Part shown: one piece after another, positions 29,178 to 38,345 of the stretch
Layout of the letters: each line of letters begins with the position of its first letter
How positions within the stretch are numbered: the first letter of the stretch is position 1
Assembly: GCF_022549785.1 (NCBI RefSeq)
Contig: NZ_JAKZGO010000002.1
Span: forward strand, 124,001-188,000
Direction: 5' to 3'
DNA from: Belliella alkalica
GTDB lineage: Bacteria; Bacteroidota; Bacteroidia; Cytophagales; Cyclobacteriaceae
DNA length: 64,000 nucleotides
Position numbers and translations under genes: made by a program
Notes under the pieces: generated by a model
Databases searched by the model: none
Told to the model about the DNA's origin: nothing
The model's input: only the letters and a program-made list of their open reading frames with translations

Positions 29178-30428
29178 ATGATGAACACAAAACTTGGTTT
29201 TATTGGCTTGCTCCTTATTTTTTGTTCTTGTAATGCTGTTGAATCTGAGGATGTTTCCGATATAACAGACCCAATAGATACTCAGGAGCCTGTTGATAGA
29301 GATCAGCTTTCTTGGCCTTTGCCAACTTCAAAGTTAAAGGTTCAAGGAAGACAACTTGTAGACGCTTGTGGTAACGATGTGCTTTTACATGGCGTAGCTA
29401 TTACCCCTAGTCCTTGGTTTAATGGAGGACATGTGGGAGTTTGGCGATGGAACAATTATGATATAGCTGGATGCCTATCTTACAACAAAGGTGTGATGGA
29501 TAAACTCACCAATCCAGAGGAGGGATGGTTCCTCAATATGGTTCGATTGCACATTGATCCATATTGGAGTAATACCCCAGGGCCACCTATTTCCGAAAAT
29601 GATATTTCAAGATTTGATTTTGATCGTTTTGTCACAGCTGTAGATAACGTGATCCTTCCATTGATAGATCATGCCAAATCTCGAGGAATGTACATTATCC
29701 TTCGACCGCCAGGGGTAGCACCTCATCAGATTGCCGTGGGTGATGAATATTTTGATTACTTATTGAAAATCTGGGATCACATTTCACAACATCCACACCT
29801 TAAAAATAGGGATCATGTGATGTTTGAGTTAGCAAATGAACCTGTTCAGATTTTGGGGACTAATGGACAGTATGGAAGTGATACGCCAGCACATTTTGAG
29901 GCTTTGAAATTGTTTTTTCAGCCTATGGTGGACAAAATTCGTGAAAATGGTGCTCAAAATATTTTATGGATACCGGGGTCTGGGTACCAATCACATTATC
30001 GTGGATATCCAGATTTCCCAATAGAAGATGATAATTATGGCTATGCAGTACACATATATCCTGGTTATTGGGGTCAGCAAAATAATGATCCAGTAACCTT
30101 TAGAAGAAATTGGAATACGCATATCAAGCCTGTAGCTGACATTGCACCGATTGCCATTACAGAAATAGACTGGGGTCCTGAGCAATATGGCGTATGGGGA
30201 AAAGGTGGAGTCACAGGTACTGCTGGTGGCTGGGGTTTTGGAGCAAACTTTAAAGTATTAGCTGATGAATCAGGTAATGTAAGTTGGAATTTACTTTCTC
30301 CAGAGAACCTTTTTCATGATGGACATTTGGATGGTGGGTTGGCTTATAATGCTGATCCAGAAGCATGTGCCTACCCGGTTCATAAATGGTTTGGTGAATA
30401 TGCTAAGCAGAAAATCAAATGTGACTAA
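29178..30428 (+). CDS. GH5-family glycoside hydrolase lipoprotein
   Basis: 416 residues from the ATG at 29178; an earlier in-frame GTG at 29157 would spoil the lipoprotein signal (Cys at about 16/18). The barrel carries 'NMVRLHIDPYW', the acid/base 'FELANEP' (Glu about 221), 'HIYPGYW' and the nucleophile 'ITEIDWG' (Glu about 329), all typical of GH5 endo-acting beta-glycanases. An N-terminal Asp/Glu-rich linker follows the Cys. Subfamily cannot be fixed by eye; endo-xylanase or endo-glucanase are the main options and the locus favours xylan. It follows the operon terminator and precedes a GH10 by 53 bp. Confidence 0.85.
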   Translation: MMNTKLGFIGLLLIFCSCNAVESEDVSDITDPIDTQEPVDRDQLSWPLPTSKLKVQGRQLVDACGNDVLLHGVAITPSPWFNGGHVGVWRWNNYDIAGCLSYNKGVMDKLTNPEEGWFLNMVRLHIDPYWSNTPGPPISENDISRFDFDRFVTAVDNVILPLIDHAKSRGMYIILRPPGVAPHQIAVGDEYFDYLLKIWDHISQHPHLKNRDHVMFELANEPVQILGTNGQYGSDTPAHFEALKLFFQPMVDKIRENGAQNILWIPGSGYQSHYRGYPDFPIEDDNYGYAVHIYPGYWGQQNNDPVTFRRNWNTHIKPVADIAPIAITEIDWGPEQYGVWGKGGVTGTAGGWGFGANFKVLADESGNVSWNLLSPENLFHDGHLDGGLAYNADPEACAYPVHKWFGEYAKQKIKCD

Positions 30429-30481
30429 ATATTGAATGAATACAAATAGAAAATATCAAACCAAACTAAACCCAACAATCA

Positions 30482-31630
30482 ATGAAGGTTAACAAAATAA
30501 ATATTATTAAAAAAGGAGTCCTGTTTGCTTCAGTCATGCTTGTAGGGCTTGGGTGTATTGTCAAAACAGGTAGAAAAGATACTGAAACACTGAAGGGGGC
30601 TTTTGAAGGGAAATTTTATATTGGAGCAGCATTAAGTGGTAATCATATCAACAACCAAAGTCAACCTTCTATGGAGGTTCTAAAATCACATTTCAATTCT
30701 ATTGTTTCTGAAAACAATATGAAAAGCGGTATGATTCAGCTCAGGGAAGGGGAGTTTAATTTTGAAAATGCTGATAAGTTTATTGAGTTTGGGGAAGCAA
30801 ATGGTATGCATATCGTCGGACATACTTTGATATGGCATTCTCAAGCACCTAGGTGGTTTTTTACCGATAATGATGGAAATCAAGTCACTCCCGAAGTTTT
30901 GACCCAAAGAATGAAGGATCATATCCATACAGTGGTTGGAAGATATAAAGGAAAAGTAAAAGGATGGGACGTTGTCAATGAAGCGATATTAGATGATGGA
31001 TCTTGGAGAAAAAGTAAGTTTTACGAGATTTTGGGTGAGGATTTTATGAAGTTGGCGTTTCAGTTTGCGCATGAAGCTGATCCAGATGCAGAATTGTATT
31101 ACAATGACTACTCTATGGCCAATCCTGGCAAGAGAGATGGTGTAGTCAAAATGGTCAAAAACCTACAGGCTCAAGGAATCAAAATCGATGGCATAGGTAT
31201 GCAAGGTCATATTGGCCTTGAATATCCTACAATTGATGAATTTGAAAAGAGCATTTTGGCATATTCTGATCTAGGAGTGACTGTCATGATCACTGAGTTG
31301 GATCTAAGTGTGTTGCCATCTCCGAGAAGAGATATGGGAGCTGATGTAGCTACCAATGTAGAATACCAGCAAAGCCTAAATCCTTATACAGAAGGATTGC
31401 CTGATGATGTTCAAAAGAAATTTGATGAAAGGTATATGGCGTTTTTCAAGCTTTTCTTGGATCACCATGACAAAATCTCAAGAGTGACGCTTTGGGGAAT
31501 CAACGATGGTGACTCTTGGAAAAACGGCTGGCCAGTAAGGGGAAGAACAGATTACCCATTGCTATTCAACAGAGACAATACTCCGAAAAGTGTGGTCAGC
31601 GACATTATGAAGTTAGCTGCTAAATATTGA
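30482..31630 (+). CDS. GH10 endo-1,4-beta-xylanase lipoprotein
   Basis: 382 residues, lipobox cysteine at about 25, then a single complete GH10 barrel: 'GHTLIWHSQAP' (about 113-123), acid/base 'WDVVNEA' (Glu 167), 'GIGMQGHIG' and nucleophile 'ITELDL' (Glu 272). It cuts the xylan backbone endo-wise. The lipid anchor suggests membrane attachment, either at the surface or in the periplasm. Compared with the inactive GH10-like protein at 26936, all catalytic residues are intact. The gene ends before a long hairpin at 31637-31670. Confidence 0.95.
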   Translation: MKVNKINIIKKGVLFASVMLVGLGCIVKTGRKDTETLKGAFEGKFYIGAALSGNHINNQSQPSMEVLKSHFNSIVSENNMKSGMIQLREGEFNFENADKFIEFGEANGMHIVGHTLIWHSQAPRWFFTDNDGNQVTPEVLTQRMKDHIHTVVGRYKGKVKGWDVVNEAILDDGSWRKSKFYEILGEDFMKLAFQFAHEADPDAELYYNDYSMANPGKRDGVVKMVKNLQAQGIKIDGIGMQGHIGLEYPTIDEFEKSILAYSDLGVTVMITELDLSVLPSPRRDMGADVATNVEYQQSLNPYTEGLPDDVQKKFDERYMAFFKLFLDHHDKISRVTLWGINDGDSWKNGWPVRGRTDYPLLFNRDNTPKSVVSDIMKLAAKY

Positions 31631-31636
31631 TGGAAT

Positions 31637-31670
31637 TTCCCATGGTCTGTGTCTGCACAGACCATGGGAA
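31637..31670 (+). terminator. Terminator after GH10
   Basis: A perfect 15-bp stem (31637-31651 with 31656-31670) and a TCTG loop start 7 bp after the GH10 stop. There is no T-run after it, so it may act as an mRNA-stabilising hairpin as well. It is the first of five palindromes before the next gene. Confidence 0.65.
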
Positions 31671-31729
31671 TCTACGCTGGCCTGTGTCTTTATAGACCAA
31701 AATATCTGTTTTAATCTTCCAAGGTTTAA

Positions 31730-31878
31730 TTGGTTTGTGTGCACACAAACCAAGGGTCCTAGGACCAAGACACAAACTATGGATAAGATATCAATAACAG
31801 TTCTATGTTGAAATAGAAATACCTAACAAACCAATTGACCTAATAGGTCTCCAAACACAGTTCACAGTGTTTAGAGAC
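31730..31878. repeat. Cluster of four further palindromes
   Basis: Perfect 24-bp palindrome at 31730-31753 (arms TTGGTTTGTGTG), 12-bp palindrome GGTCCTAGGACC at 31755-31766, GACCTAATAGGTC at 31837-31849, and an imperfect 12-bp stem at 31847-31858/31867-31878 ending 21 bp before the next start codon. Together with 31637-31670 this is five hairpins in 242 bp. Confidence 0.75.
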
Positions 31879-31899
31879 TCTCTTAACCCCAGTTTTGAC

Positions 31900-33468
31900 A
31901 TGATTCATGATCTAAAAATAACTTACCTAACTTTTTTTATCTCCATGCTTTTTTGCCTCGATGCTGTGGGTCAAAAAGCCATCAATCCTATCATCCATGC
32001 CGATGTTCCTGATATATCACTCATTAGGGATGGAGATACTTACTACATGAGCAGTACCACTATGCATGTCAATCCAGGTGTGCCCATCATGAAGTCTAAG
32101 GATTTGGTCAATTGGGAATTAGTAAGTTATGCCTACGAGACTTTAGGAAACTCAGATGACCTTCTGCTACAAAATGGCAAGGATATGTATGGGAAAGGTT
32201 CTTGGGCAAGTAGTTTGAGGTTTCACGAAGGGATTTATTATGTAAGTACTTTTTCAGGAAATACAGGAAAAACTTACATTTTTTCTACTGAAAATATTGA
32301 AAAAGGCCCTTGGAAAAGCATAGAGTTTCGTCCTTCTATGCATGATCACACTTTGCTTTTTGATGATGGCAAAGCTTATTTGATTTGGGGCGCAGGTGAG
32401 ATTAAACTTGTGGAGCTAGAAAGTGACCTTTCTGGTATCAAGCCAAATACAGAGCGGGTAATTATCAAAAATGCCCATGACCCCATCAAGGAAGAAATCA
32501 TGCTTCCGGCAGAAGGGTCTCAGATTTTCAAAATTGATGGCAAATACTACTTGTTTAATATCTCTTGGCCAAGGGGAGGCATGAGGACAGTGATTGTCCA
32601 TAAATCTGATAATTTGTTTGGTCCGTATGAAGGTCGCGTTGCGCTTCAAGACAAAGGTGTAGCTCAAGGTGGGTTGATTGACACCCCAACGGGAGATTGG
32701 TATGCATACCTCTTTAGAGACAATGGGGCAGTAGGAAGGATTCCCTATTTGGTGCCAGTAGTATGGGAAGATGGTTGGCCTGTCTTGGGTGTAGATGGAA
32801 AAGTTCCGATGGAATTGGATCTACCGAAAAGTAAAGGATTGATTCCTGGAATAGTAGCTTCTGATGATTTTAAAAGGAAAAAAGGGGATGCAGACCTTCC
32901 ACTGGTTTGGCAATGGAATCATAATCCAGTAGATGGACTTTGGTCGATCAATCGAAAAAAAGGGTACTTAAGACTCAAAACAGACCGGTTAGATCAGGGT
33001 TTTTTATCTGCAAGAAACACCCTTACCCAGAGAACAATTGGCCCTGAAAGTATGGGGACTATAAAAATCAGCCTGGAAGGGATGAAAACCGGTGATTTTG
33101 CAGGATTGGGATTGCTTCAAAAAGAATATGGGGTGATAGGTGTAGAAGCAAGCGATGAAGGAAAGAAGCTCAAAATGAAGAGATTCGAGGATAATGTTGT
33201 CAAGGAAATTGAATCTGTTGATTTGGAAGGTGATGAGATTTTGCTAAGAGCTGCTTGTGACTTCAATGACAGAAAAGACGAAGCCAAATTCTACTATAGC
33301 ATTGATGGAGGAAAAAACTGGAATCAACTAGGAGATGTGTTGAAAATGAAATACACCCTTCCTCATTTTATGGGATACAGATTTGCCCTGTTCAATTATT
33401 CCACCCAACAAACTGGAGGGTTTGTTGACTTCGATTTCTTTAAAATTGACGATCAAATTAAATTTTAA
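31900..33468 (+). CDS. GH43 (subfamily 12-like) beta-xylosidase / alpha-L-arabinofuranosidase
   Basis: 522 residues from the ATG at 31900; the frame is open to a GTG at 31867 inside a hairpin, but the ATG gives a proper signal peptide (about 1-26). The five-bladed propeller holds the three acids of the family: 'ADVPDISLI' (base), 'HDHTLLFDDGKAYLIWG' (pKa modulator) and 'PAEGSQIFK' (general acid). The C-terminal ~200 residues form the GH43_C2/DUF1349-like beta-sandwich. The 'SSTTMHVNPGVPIMKS' segment is typical of subfamily 12. It opens a tight gene string (5-13 bp gaps) with the next GH43, GH95 and CE6. Confidence 0.9.
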   Translation: MIHDLKITYLTFFISMLFCLDAVGQKAINPIIHADVPDISLIRDGDTYYMSSTTMHVNPGVPIMKSKDLVNWELVSYAYETLGNSDDLLLQNGKDMYGKGSWASSLRFHEGIYYVSTFSGNTGKTYIFSTENIEKGPWKSIEFRPSMHDHTLLFDDGKAYLIWGAGEIKLVELESDLSGIKPNTERVIIKNAHDPIKEEIMLPAEGSQIFKIDGKYYLFNISWPRGGMRTVIVHKSDNLFGPYEGRVALQDKGVAQGGLIDTPTGDWYAYLFRDNGAVGRIPYLVPVVWEDGWPVLGVDGKVPMELDLPKSKGLIPGIVASDDFKRKKGDADLPLVWQWNHNPVDGLWSINRKKGYLRLKTDRLDQGFLSARNTLTQRTIGPESMGTIKISLEGMKTGDFAGLGLLQKEYGVIGVEASDEGKKLKMKRFEDNVVKEIESVDLEGDEILLRAACDFNDRKDEAKFYYSIDGGKNWNQLGDVLKMKYTLPHFMGYRFALFNYSTQQTGGFVDFDFFKIDDQIKF

Positions 33469-33473
33469 TTCAC

Positions 33474-34868
33474 ATGAAAAGTCTGTTAGATATAAAATTG
33501 GGTCTATTCAAAAAAAGTATGGCGGTAGCTATACTCCTTTTCTTTAGCCAGGATGTTTTAGGGCAGAATCCGCTCGTCAGAGATCAATTAACAGCTGATC
33601 CTACTGCTAGGGTCATCAATGGTAAAATCTACATTTTCCCATCACATGATATTAGATGTGAGCATACACAAGGCCGTCCAGATTGGTTTTGTATGGAAGA
33701 TTACCATGTTTTTTCTTCTTCAAATTTGACTGACTGGGAAGATCATGGGATGATTTTGAGTCAATATCAAGTGCCTTGGGTAGATCAGGAATCCTTCAGT
33801 ATGTGGGCTCCTGACGCGATAGAAAAGGATGGGAAGTTTTATTTTTATTTCCCAAGCAAAGCTAAAAATAGAGCTACTGATAGTGATTTGCCTGGCGTGA
33901 ATGGGTCTAGCTTCAAAATTGGTGTTGCGGTAGCAGAGAATCCCGAAGGTCCTTATGTTCCTGAAGAACTTCCAATCGAAAATGTGAATGGTATAGATCC
34001 CAACGTCTTCATAGATCTTGATGGACAAGCCTATCTTTTTTGGTCTCAGCATCATTTTTTTGGTGCAAAGTTGAAGCCTAACATGAAAGAGCTGGATTCA
34101 GAAGTCTTCACACTCAAAGATTTTCCTGACGAAGGTTTGAAGGAAGGGCCTTTTGTATTCGAAAGAGAAGGGGTATACTATATGCTGTATCCACACGTAG
34201 AAAAAAATACCGAAAGGATAGAATATGCCACTTCCGACAGTCCTTTAGGGCCATATACTTTTCAAGGAGTGGTCATGGACGAATCACCGACAGGCTGCTG
34301 GACGAATCATCCATCAGTAGCCAAGCTCGACGAGCAATGGTTATTCTTCTATCACCACAATGATTATTCCCCAGATTTTGACAAAAACCGCTCCATAAGA
34401 GCCGATAGTTTGTTTTTTGATGCGGAAGGAAAAATCCAAAAAATCACCCCAACTCTCAGAGGAATTGGTATTTCAAAAGCTGATACAAAAATCCAATTGG
34501 ACAGATTTAGCAGTCATAGCAAGCAAGGATATCGCATAGATTTCTTGAATCCAGACAGTCCTTTTGATGGTTGGAAATCCGTGTTTTCCAACGACGGTGC
34601 ATGGGTTCAATACAATCAAGTGGATTTCAAAAATGGGGAAACGAGCAAGGTGATTTTAAAACTAGAATCAAAAGAAGCCAAAGGTACTTTAGAATTAAGG
34701 TTAGGCAATGAAAAAGGCAAATTGATAGCCAAGCAAAAAATCAGTGGTTCTTCAAACTGGAATGAGACAAAAACTGATCTCGAAGCTAATGTTAAAGGAG
34801 TCCAAGATTTAGTATTGGTATATAAAGGAAAAGGAAATGTAGCAGTTGATTGGGTTTCATTCAACTAA
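33474..34868 (+). CDS. GH43 with C-terminal CBM6 (arabinoxylan arabinofuranohydrolase-like)
   Basis: 464 residues, signal peptide about 1-30 ending L-G-Q. Catalytic propeller: 'LTADPTARVINGKIYIFPSHD', 'GIDPNVFIDLDGQAYLFW' and 'LKEGPFVFEREGVYYMLY' provide the two Asp and the Glu. Residues about 340-464 are a CBM6-like domain ('GAWVQYNQVDF', 'LVLVYKGKGNVAVDWVSF'). The combination is typical of enzymes that release arabinose from arabinoxylan. It lies 5 bp after the previous GH43 and 5 bp before GH95. Confidence 0.88.
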   Translation: MKSLLDIKLGLFKKSMAVAILLFFSQDVLGQNPLVRDQLTADPTARVINGKIYIFPSHDIRCEHTQGRPDWFCMEDYHVFSSSNLTDWEDHGMILSQYQVPWVDQESFSMWAPDAIEKDGKFYFYFPSKAKNRATDSDLPGVNGSSFKIGVAVAENPEGPYVPEELPIENVNGIDPNVFIDLDGQAYLFWSQHHFFGAKLKPNMKELDSEVFTLKDFPDEGLKEGPFVFEREGVYYMLYPHVEKNTERIEYATSDSPLGPYTFQGVVMDESPTGCWTNHPSVAKLDEQWLFFYHHNDYSPDFDKNRSIRADSLFFDAEGKIQKITPTLRGIGISKADTKIQLDRFSSHSKQGYRIDFLNPDSPFDGWKSVFSNDGAWVQYNQVDFKNGETSKVILKLESKEAKGTLELRLGNEKGKLIAKQKISGSSNWNETKTDLEANVKGVQDLVLVYKGKGNVAVDWVSFN

Positions 34869-34873
34869 ATCAT

Positions 34874-37369
34874 ATGAAAAAGATGAGCTATAAAGGATTT
34901 AGGCATTTGAAATATAGTATTGCAGCAATCATGTTGTTTGCAGCCAATGCTTGCAATGGTCAATCTCCCAAAGTAGAGGAATCTAACATGAAACTTTGGT
35001 ACGACCGTCCAGCGACGCAATGGGTAGAAGCACTCCCTGTTGGGAATGGACGATTGGGTGCCATGGTTTTTGGAAATCCAAATGAAGAAATCATTCAGCT
35101 CAATGAAAACACTTTTTATGCAGGTCAGCCACACCGAAATGACAATCCAAATGCCTTGTCAGCACTGAACAAAGTAAGAGAATTGATTTTTGATGGTACT
35201 TATGTGGAGGCGCAGAAGGAAGTTGACGAGCATTTTTTCAGTGGTCCACATGGAATGCCGTATCAGACTATTGGGAATCTAAAATTGAAGTATGAAGATG
35301 ACAGTGAGGTCGATGAATACTATAGAGCTTTGGATTTGGATAATGCCATAGTAAAAAGTTCATTTAAAAAATCGGGAATAAAATATTCAACAGAGGTAAT
35401 TTCATCTTTTCCTGATCAAATTATTGTAGCAAAAATCGCATCCGACCAAGCGGAATCCATCAATTTTACTGCAAGTATGGATAGGCCTGGAGAATTCGAA
35501 ATCAAAACCAAAGGAAATGATCAATTGGTTTTTTCTGGACTATCAAGTGACCATGAAGGGATCAAAGGAGCTGTAAAGTTTGAAGCAAATGTCAAATTCG
35601 TAAACAAAGGAGGAACTGTAAGTTCCACAGAAAGTGAAATCCAAGTTTCCAATGCAGATGAAGTGACAATTTACATTTCCATTGCCACCAATTTTGTCAA
35701 TTACAATGATATCAGTGCGGATGCTTCAGAGAAATCCTCAAAATATTTGGAGAAATCCACCAAAAAAGACTTTCAAAGCATCTATAAAGATCATGTTGCA
35801 GATTATCGGTCATTTTATGATCGGGTAAAATTGGACTTGGGAAGAACAGCAGCTGCTGACTTACCTACTGACAAAAGGATCGAAGAATTTGCCAAAGGGA
35901 ATGATCCACACCTTGTCTCTTTGTATTTCCAATTTGGAAGATACCTATTGATTGCTGCTTCCAGACCTGGGGGACAGCCTGCGAATCTACAGGGAATCTG
36001 GAATCATCAACTGTATCCAGCTTGGGACAGCAAGTACACTGTCAACATCAATGCAGAAATGAATTATTGGCCTGCTGAGATCACCAACCTTACTGAAATG
36101 CATGAGCCTTTTATCCAAATGGTAAAAGAACTCTCAGAGTCGGGTCAGCAAACTGCCGATGATATGTATGGAGCAAGAGGCTGGGTGCTGCATCACAATA
36201 CGGATTTGTGGAGAGTGACGGGACCGATTGATTTTGCTGCCGCTGGAATGTGGCCGCTTGGAGGAGCTTGGGTTTCCCAACATTTGTTTGAAAAATATGA
36301 TTTCTCAGGAGGTAAAAAATACTTGGATTCAGTATATCCTGCTGCCAAGAGAGCCGCTACTTTTTTCTTGGATTTTCTAGTGGAAGACCCAAAGACAGGG
36401 CATATGGTAGTTTCCCCATCTGTCTCCCCTGAAAATATCCCATATAGATTTCACAACTCGGCAGTGGCATCGGGTAATACAATGGACAACCAATTGCTCT
36501 TTGACCTTTTTTCCAAAACCATCAAAGCTGCAAAAATACTTGGAGATGAAGATGTATTGATCAAAGAAATGGAAGCGAAATTGGCATTGCTGCCTCCTAT
36601 GAAAATAGGAAGCTGGGGTCAGCTTCAAGAATGGCAAGAAGACTGGGACAATCCCAAAGATGATCACCGCCATGTCTCACATATCTATGGCTTGTACCCT
36701 TCAAATCAAATATCACCTTACAGAACACCAGCGCTTTTTAGCGCGGCCAAGACTTCATTGATCGCTAGAGGTGATGAATCTACAGGTTGGTCGATGGGAT
36801 GGAAGGTCAATCTTTGGGCTAGGTTTCTGGATGGAAATCACGCTTTCAAATTGATCAAGGATCAACTTAGTCCAGCTATACTTCCTGACGGCAAACAAAG
36901 GGGAGGTACCTATCCAAATTTATTTGATTCACACCCACCGTTCCAGATTGATGGCAATTTTGGTTGTGCAGCTGGAATAGCAGAGATGCTCCTCCAAAGC
37001 CATGATGGTGCAATTCATATTCTACCAGCACTTCCCGATGATTGGGACAAAGGTTCAGTAAGCGGACTGAGGGCTAGAGGTGGATTTGAATTGTCGATTG
37101 GTTGGGACAACTCGCTGCCAATTAAAATTGAAATAGCTTCTAATCTTGGAGGGACTTGTAGGATAAGATCTTACTATCCTTTGGAAGGAAAAGGACTGAA
37201 AGAGGCTAGTGGGAAAAACTCCAATTCATTTTATGAAACACCTCAAATAAAGCAAGCAATCATTCATGACAAGGCTAATGTTGAAAGTCCTGATTTGAAA
37301 GAGATCTATGAATATGACCTCGAGACCGAAAAAGGTAAGATATACACACTCAAAAATGCTAACAGATAA
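34874..37369 (+). CDS. GH95 alpha-L-fucosidase / alpha-L-galactosidase lipoprotein
   Basis: 831 residues from the ATG at 34874, chosen over an upstream in-frame TTG because it begins the lipoprotein signal (Cys about 27). GH95 landmarks: 'LWYDRPATQWVEALPVGNGRLGAM', the two catalytic Asn in 'NINAEMNYWPAE' (about 390), the acid region 'VSPSVSPEN' and the Asp of 'FQIDGNFG' (about 690). The family removes terminal alpha-L-fucose or alpha-L-galactose by inversion. In xylan loci of gut Bacteroides, GH95 acts on L-galactose decorations of corn-type xylan, and the same is inferred here. Confidence 0.92.
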   Translation: MKKMSYKGFRHLKYSIAAIMLFAANACNGQSPKVEESNMKLWYDRPATQWVEALPVGNGRLGAMVFGNPNEEIIQLNENTFYAGQPHRNDNPNALSALNKVRELIFDGTYVEAQKEVDEHFFSGPHGMPYQTIGNLKLKYEDDSEVDEYYRALDLDNAIVKSSFKKSGIKYSTEVISSFPDQIIVAKIASDQAESINFTASMDRPGEFEIKTKGNDQLVFSGLSSDHEGIKGAVKFEANVKFVNKGGTVSSTESEIQVSNADEVTIYISIATNFVNYNDISADASEKSSKYLEKSTKKDFQSIYKDHVADYRSFYDRVKLDLGRTAAADLPTDKRIEEFAKGNDPHLVSLYFQFGRYLLIAASRPGGQPANLQGIWNHQLYPAWDSKYTVNINAEMNYWPAEITNLTEMHEPFIQMVKELSESGQQTADDMYGARGWVLHHNTDLWRVTGPIDFAAAGMWPLGGAWVSQHLFEKYDFSGGKKYLDSVYPAAKRAATFFLDFLVEDPKTGHMVVSPSVSPENIPYRFHNSAVASGNTMDNQLLFDLFSKTIKAAKILGDEDVLIKEMEAKLALLPPMKIGSWGQLQEWQEDWDNPKDDHRHVSHIYGLYPSNQISPYRTPALFSAAKTSLIARGDESTGWSMGWKVNLWARFLDGNHAFKLIKDQLSPAILPDGKQRGGTYPNLFDSHPPFQIDGNFGCAAGIAEMLLQSHDGAIHILPALPDDWDKGSVSGLRARGGFELSIGWDNSLPIKIEIASNLGGTCRIRSYYPLEGKGLKEASGKNSNSFYETPQIKQAIIHDKANVESPDLKEIYEYDLETEKGKIYTLKNANR

Positions 37370-37382
37370 ACACCATACTTCA

Positions 37383-38219
37383 ATGAAGCAAATTCTTGTA
37401 ATTCTAATTCTAACCATGTGCACTATGACAGCAAATGCTCAAGATGAAAACTTCTATGTTTTCCTAAGTTTTGGGCAATCCAATATGGAAGGTCACGCCA
37501 AATTTGAAGAAATAGATACAAAAGTTGACGAAAGGTTTCAGGTGCTTCAGGCAGTTGATTGCGATAATCTTCAAAGAAAAATGGGGCAATGGTATTCAGC
37601 AGCAGCACCCATCACAAGGTGTCACACTGGTCTTGGACCATCAGATTACTTTGGGCGTGAGTTGGTCGAAAATCTCCCAAGTCATATAAAAGTGGGTATC
37701 ATCAATGTCTCCATTGGAGGAACAAAGATCGAGCTTTTCCAAAAGGATGATTATCAAAGCTATGTGGACACGGCACCTGACTGGCTTCAAAATATGGTAA
37801 AAGAGTATGATGGTGACCCTTATGGTCGCTTGATAGAGATGGCTAAGCTGGCACAGAAAGATGGTGTGATCAAAGGCATATTACTTCATCAAGGAGAATC
37901 TAATACGGGAGACCAAACTTGGCCAAGTAAAGTCAAAGGGGTGTATGATAATATCCTTATGGATCTGGAATTGGAAGAAAATTCACTTCCATTGCTTGCT
38001 GGAGAAATGGTCAGCGCAGAGCAGGGTGGAAAGTGTGCAAGTATGAATACAATCATCGCAACATTGCCTCAAGTAATTCCTAATGCCTATGTAATCTCCT
38101 CGACAGACTGTGAAGCTGTAGATGATGGACTTCATTTCTCAGCAGAAGGGTATAGGGAGTTGGGCAAAAGGTACGGGATAAAGATGTTGTCATTATTGAA
38201 AAGTCCATCTTCCTACTGA
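37383..38219 (+). CDS. CE6-like SGNH acetyl xylan esterase
   Basis: 278 residues from the ATG at 37383. The frame is open upstream into the GH95 gene, but only this start gives a signal peptide (about 1-20, ending A-N-A-Q). The SASA/CE6 domain fills the protein: nucleophile 'SFGQSNMEG' (Ser about 33), oxyanion Gly in 'VSIGGTKIE', 'LLHQGESNTGD' and the Asp/His pair 'DGLHFSAEGY' near the end. CE6 enzymes remove acetyl groups from xylan. It is the last gene of the tight string that starts at 31900. Confidence 0.85.
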   Translation: MKQILVILILTMCTMTANAQDENFYVFLSFGQSNMEGHAKFEEIDTKVDERFQVLQAVDCDNLQRKMGQWYSAAAPITRCHTGLGPSDYFGRELVENLPSHIKVGIINVSIGGTKIELFQKDDYQSYVDTAPDWLQNMVKEYDGDPYGRLIEMAKLAQKDGVIKGILLHQGESNTGDQTWPSKVKGVYDNILMDLELEENSLPLLAGEMVSAEQGGKCASMNTIIATLPQVIPNAYVISSTDCEAVDDGLHFSAEGYRELGKRYGIKMLSLLKSPSSY

Positions 38220-38345
38220 ATGTAATAATTCAAAGTAATCAATTAAAGAAGAAACAATTAACAATTACAAATATCTGAATGATTCAACCATTTAAACTAA
38301 AATATGGTGTGCTTTCGGACAAGCTAAAAATCAAATACCAGTAGA

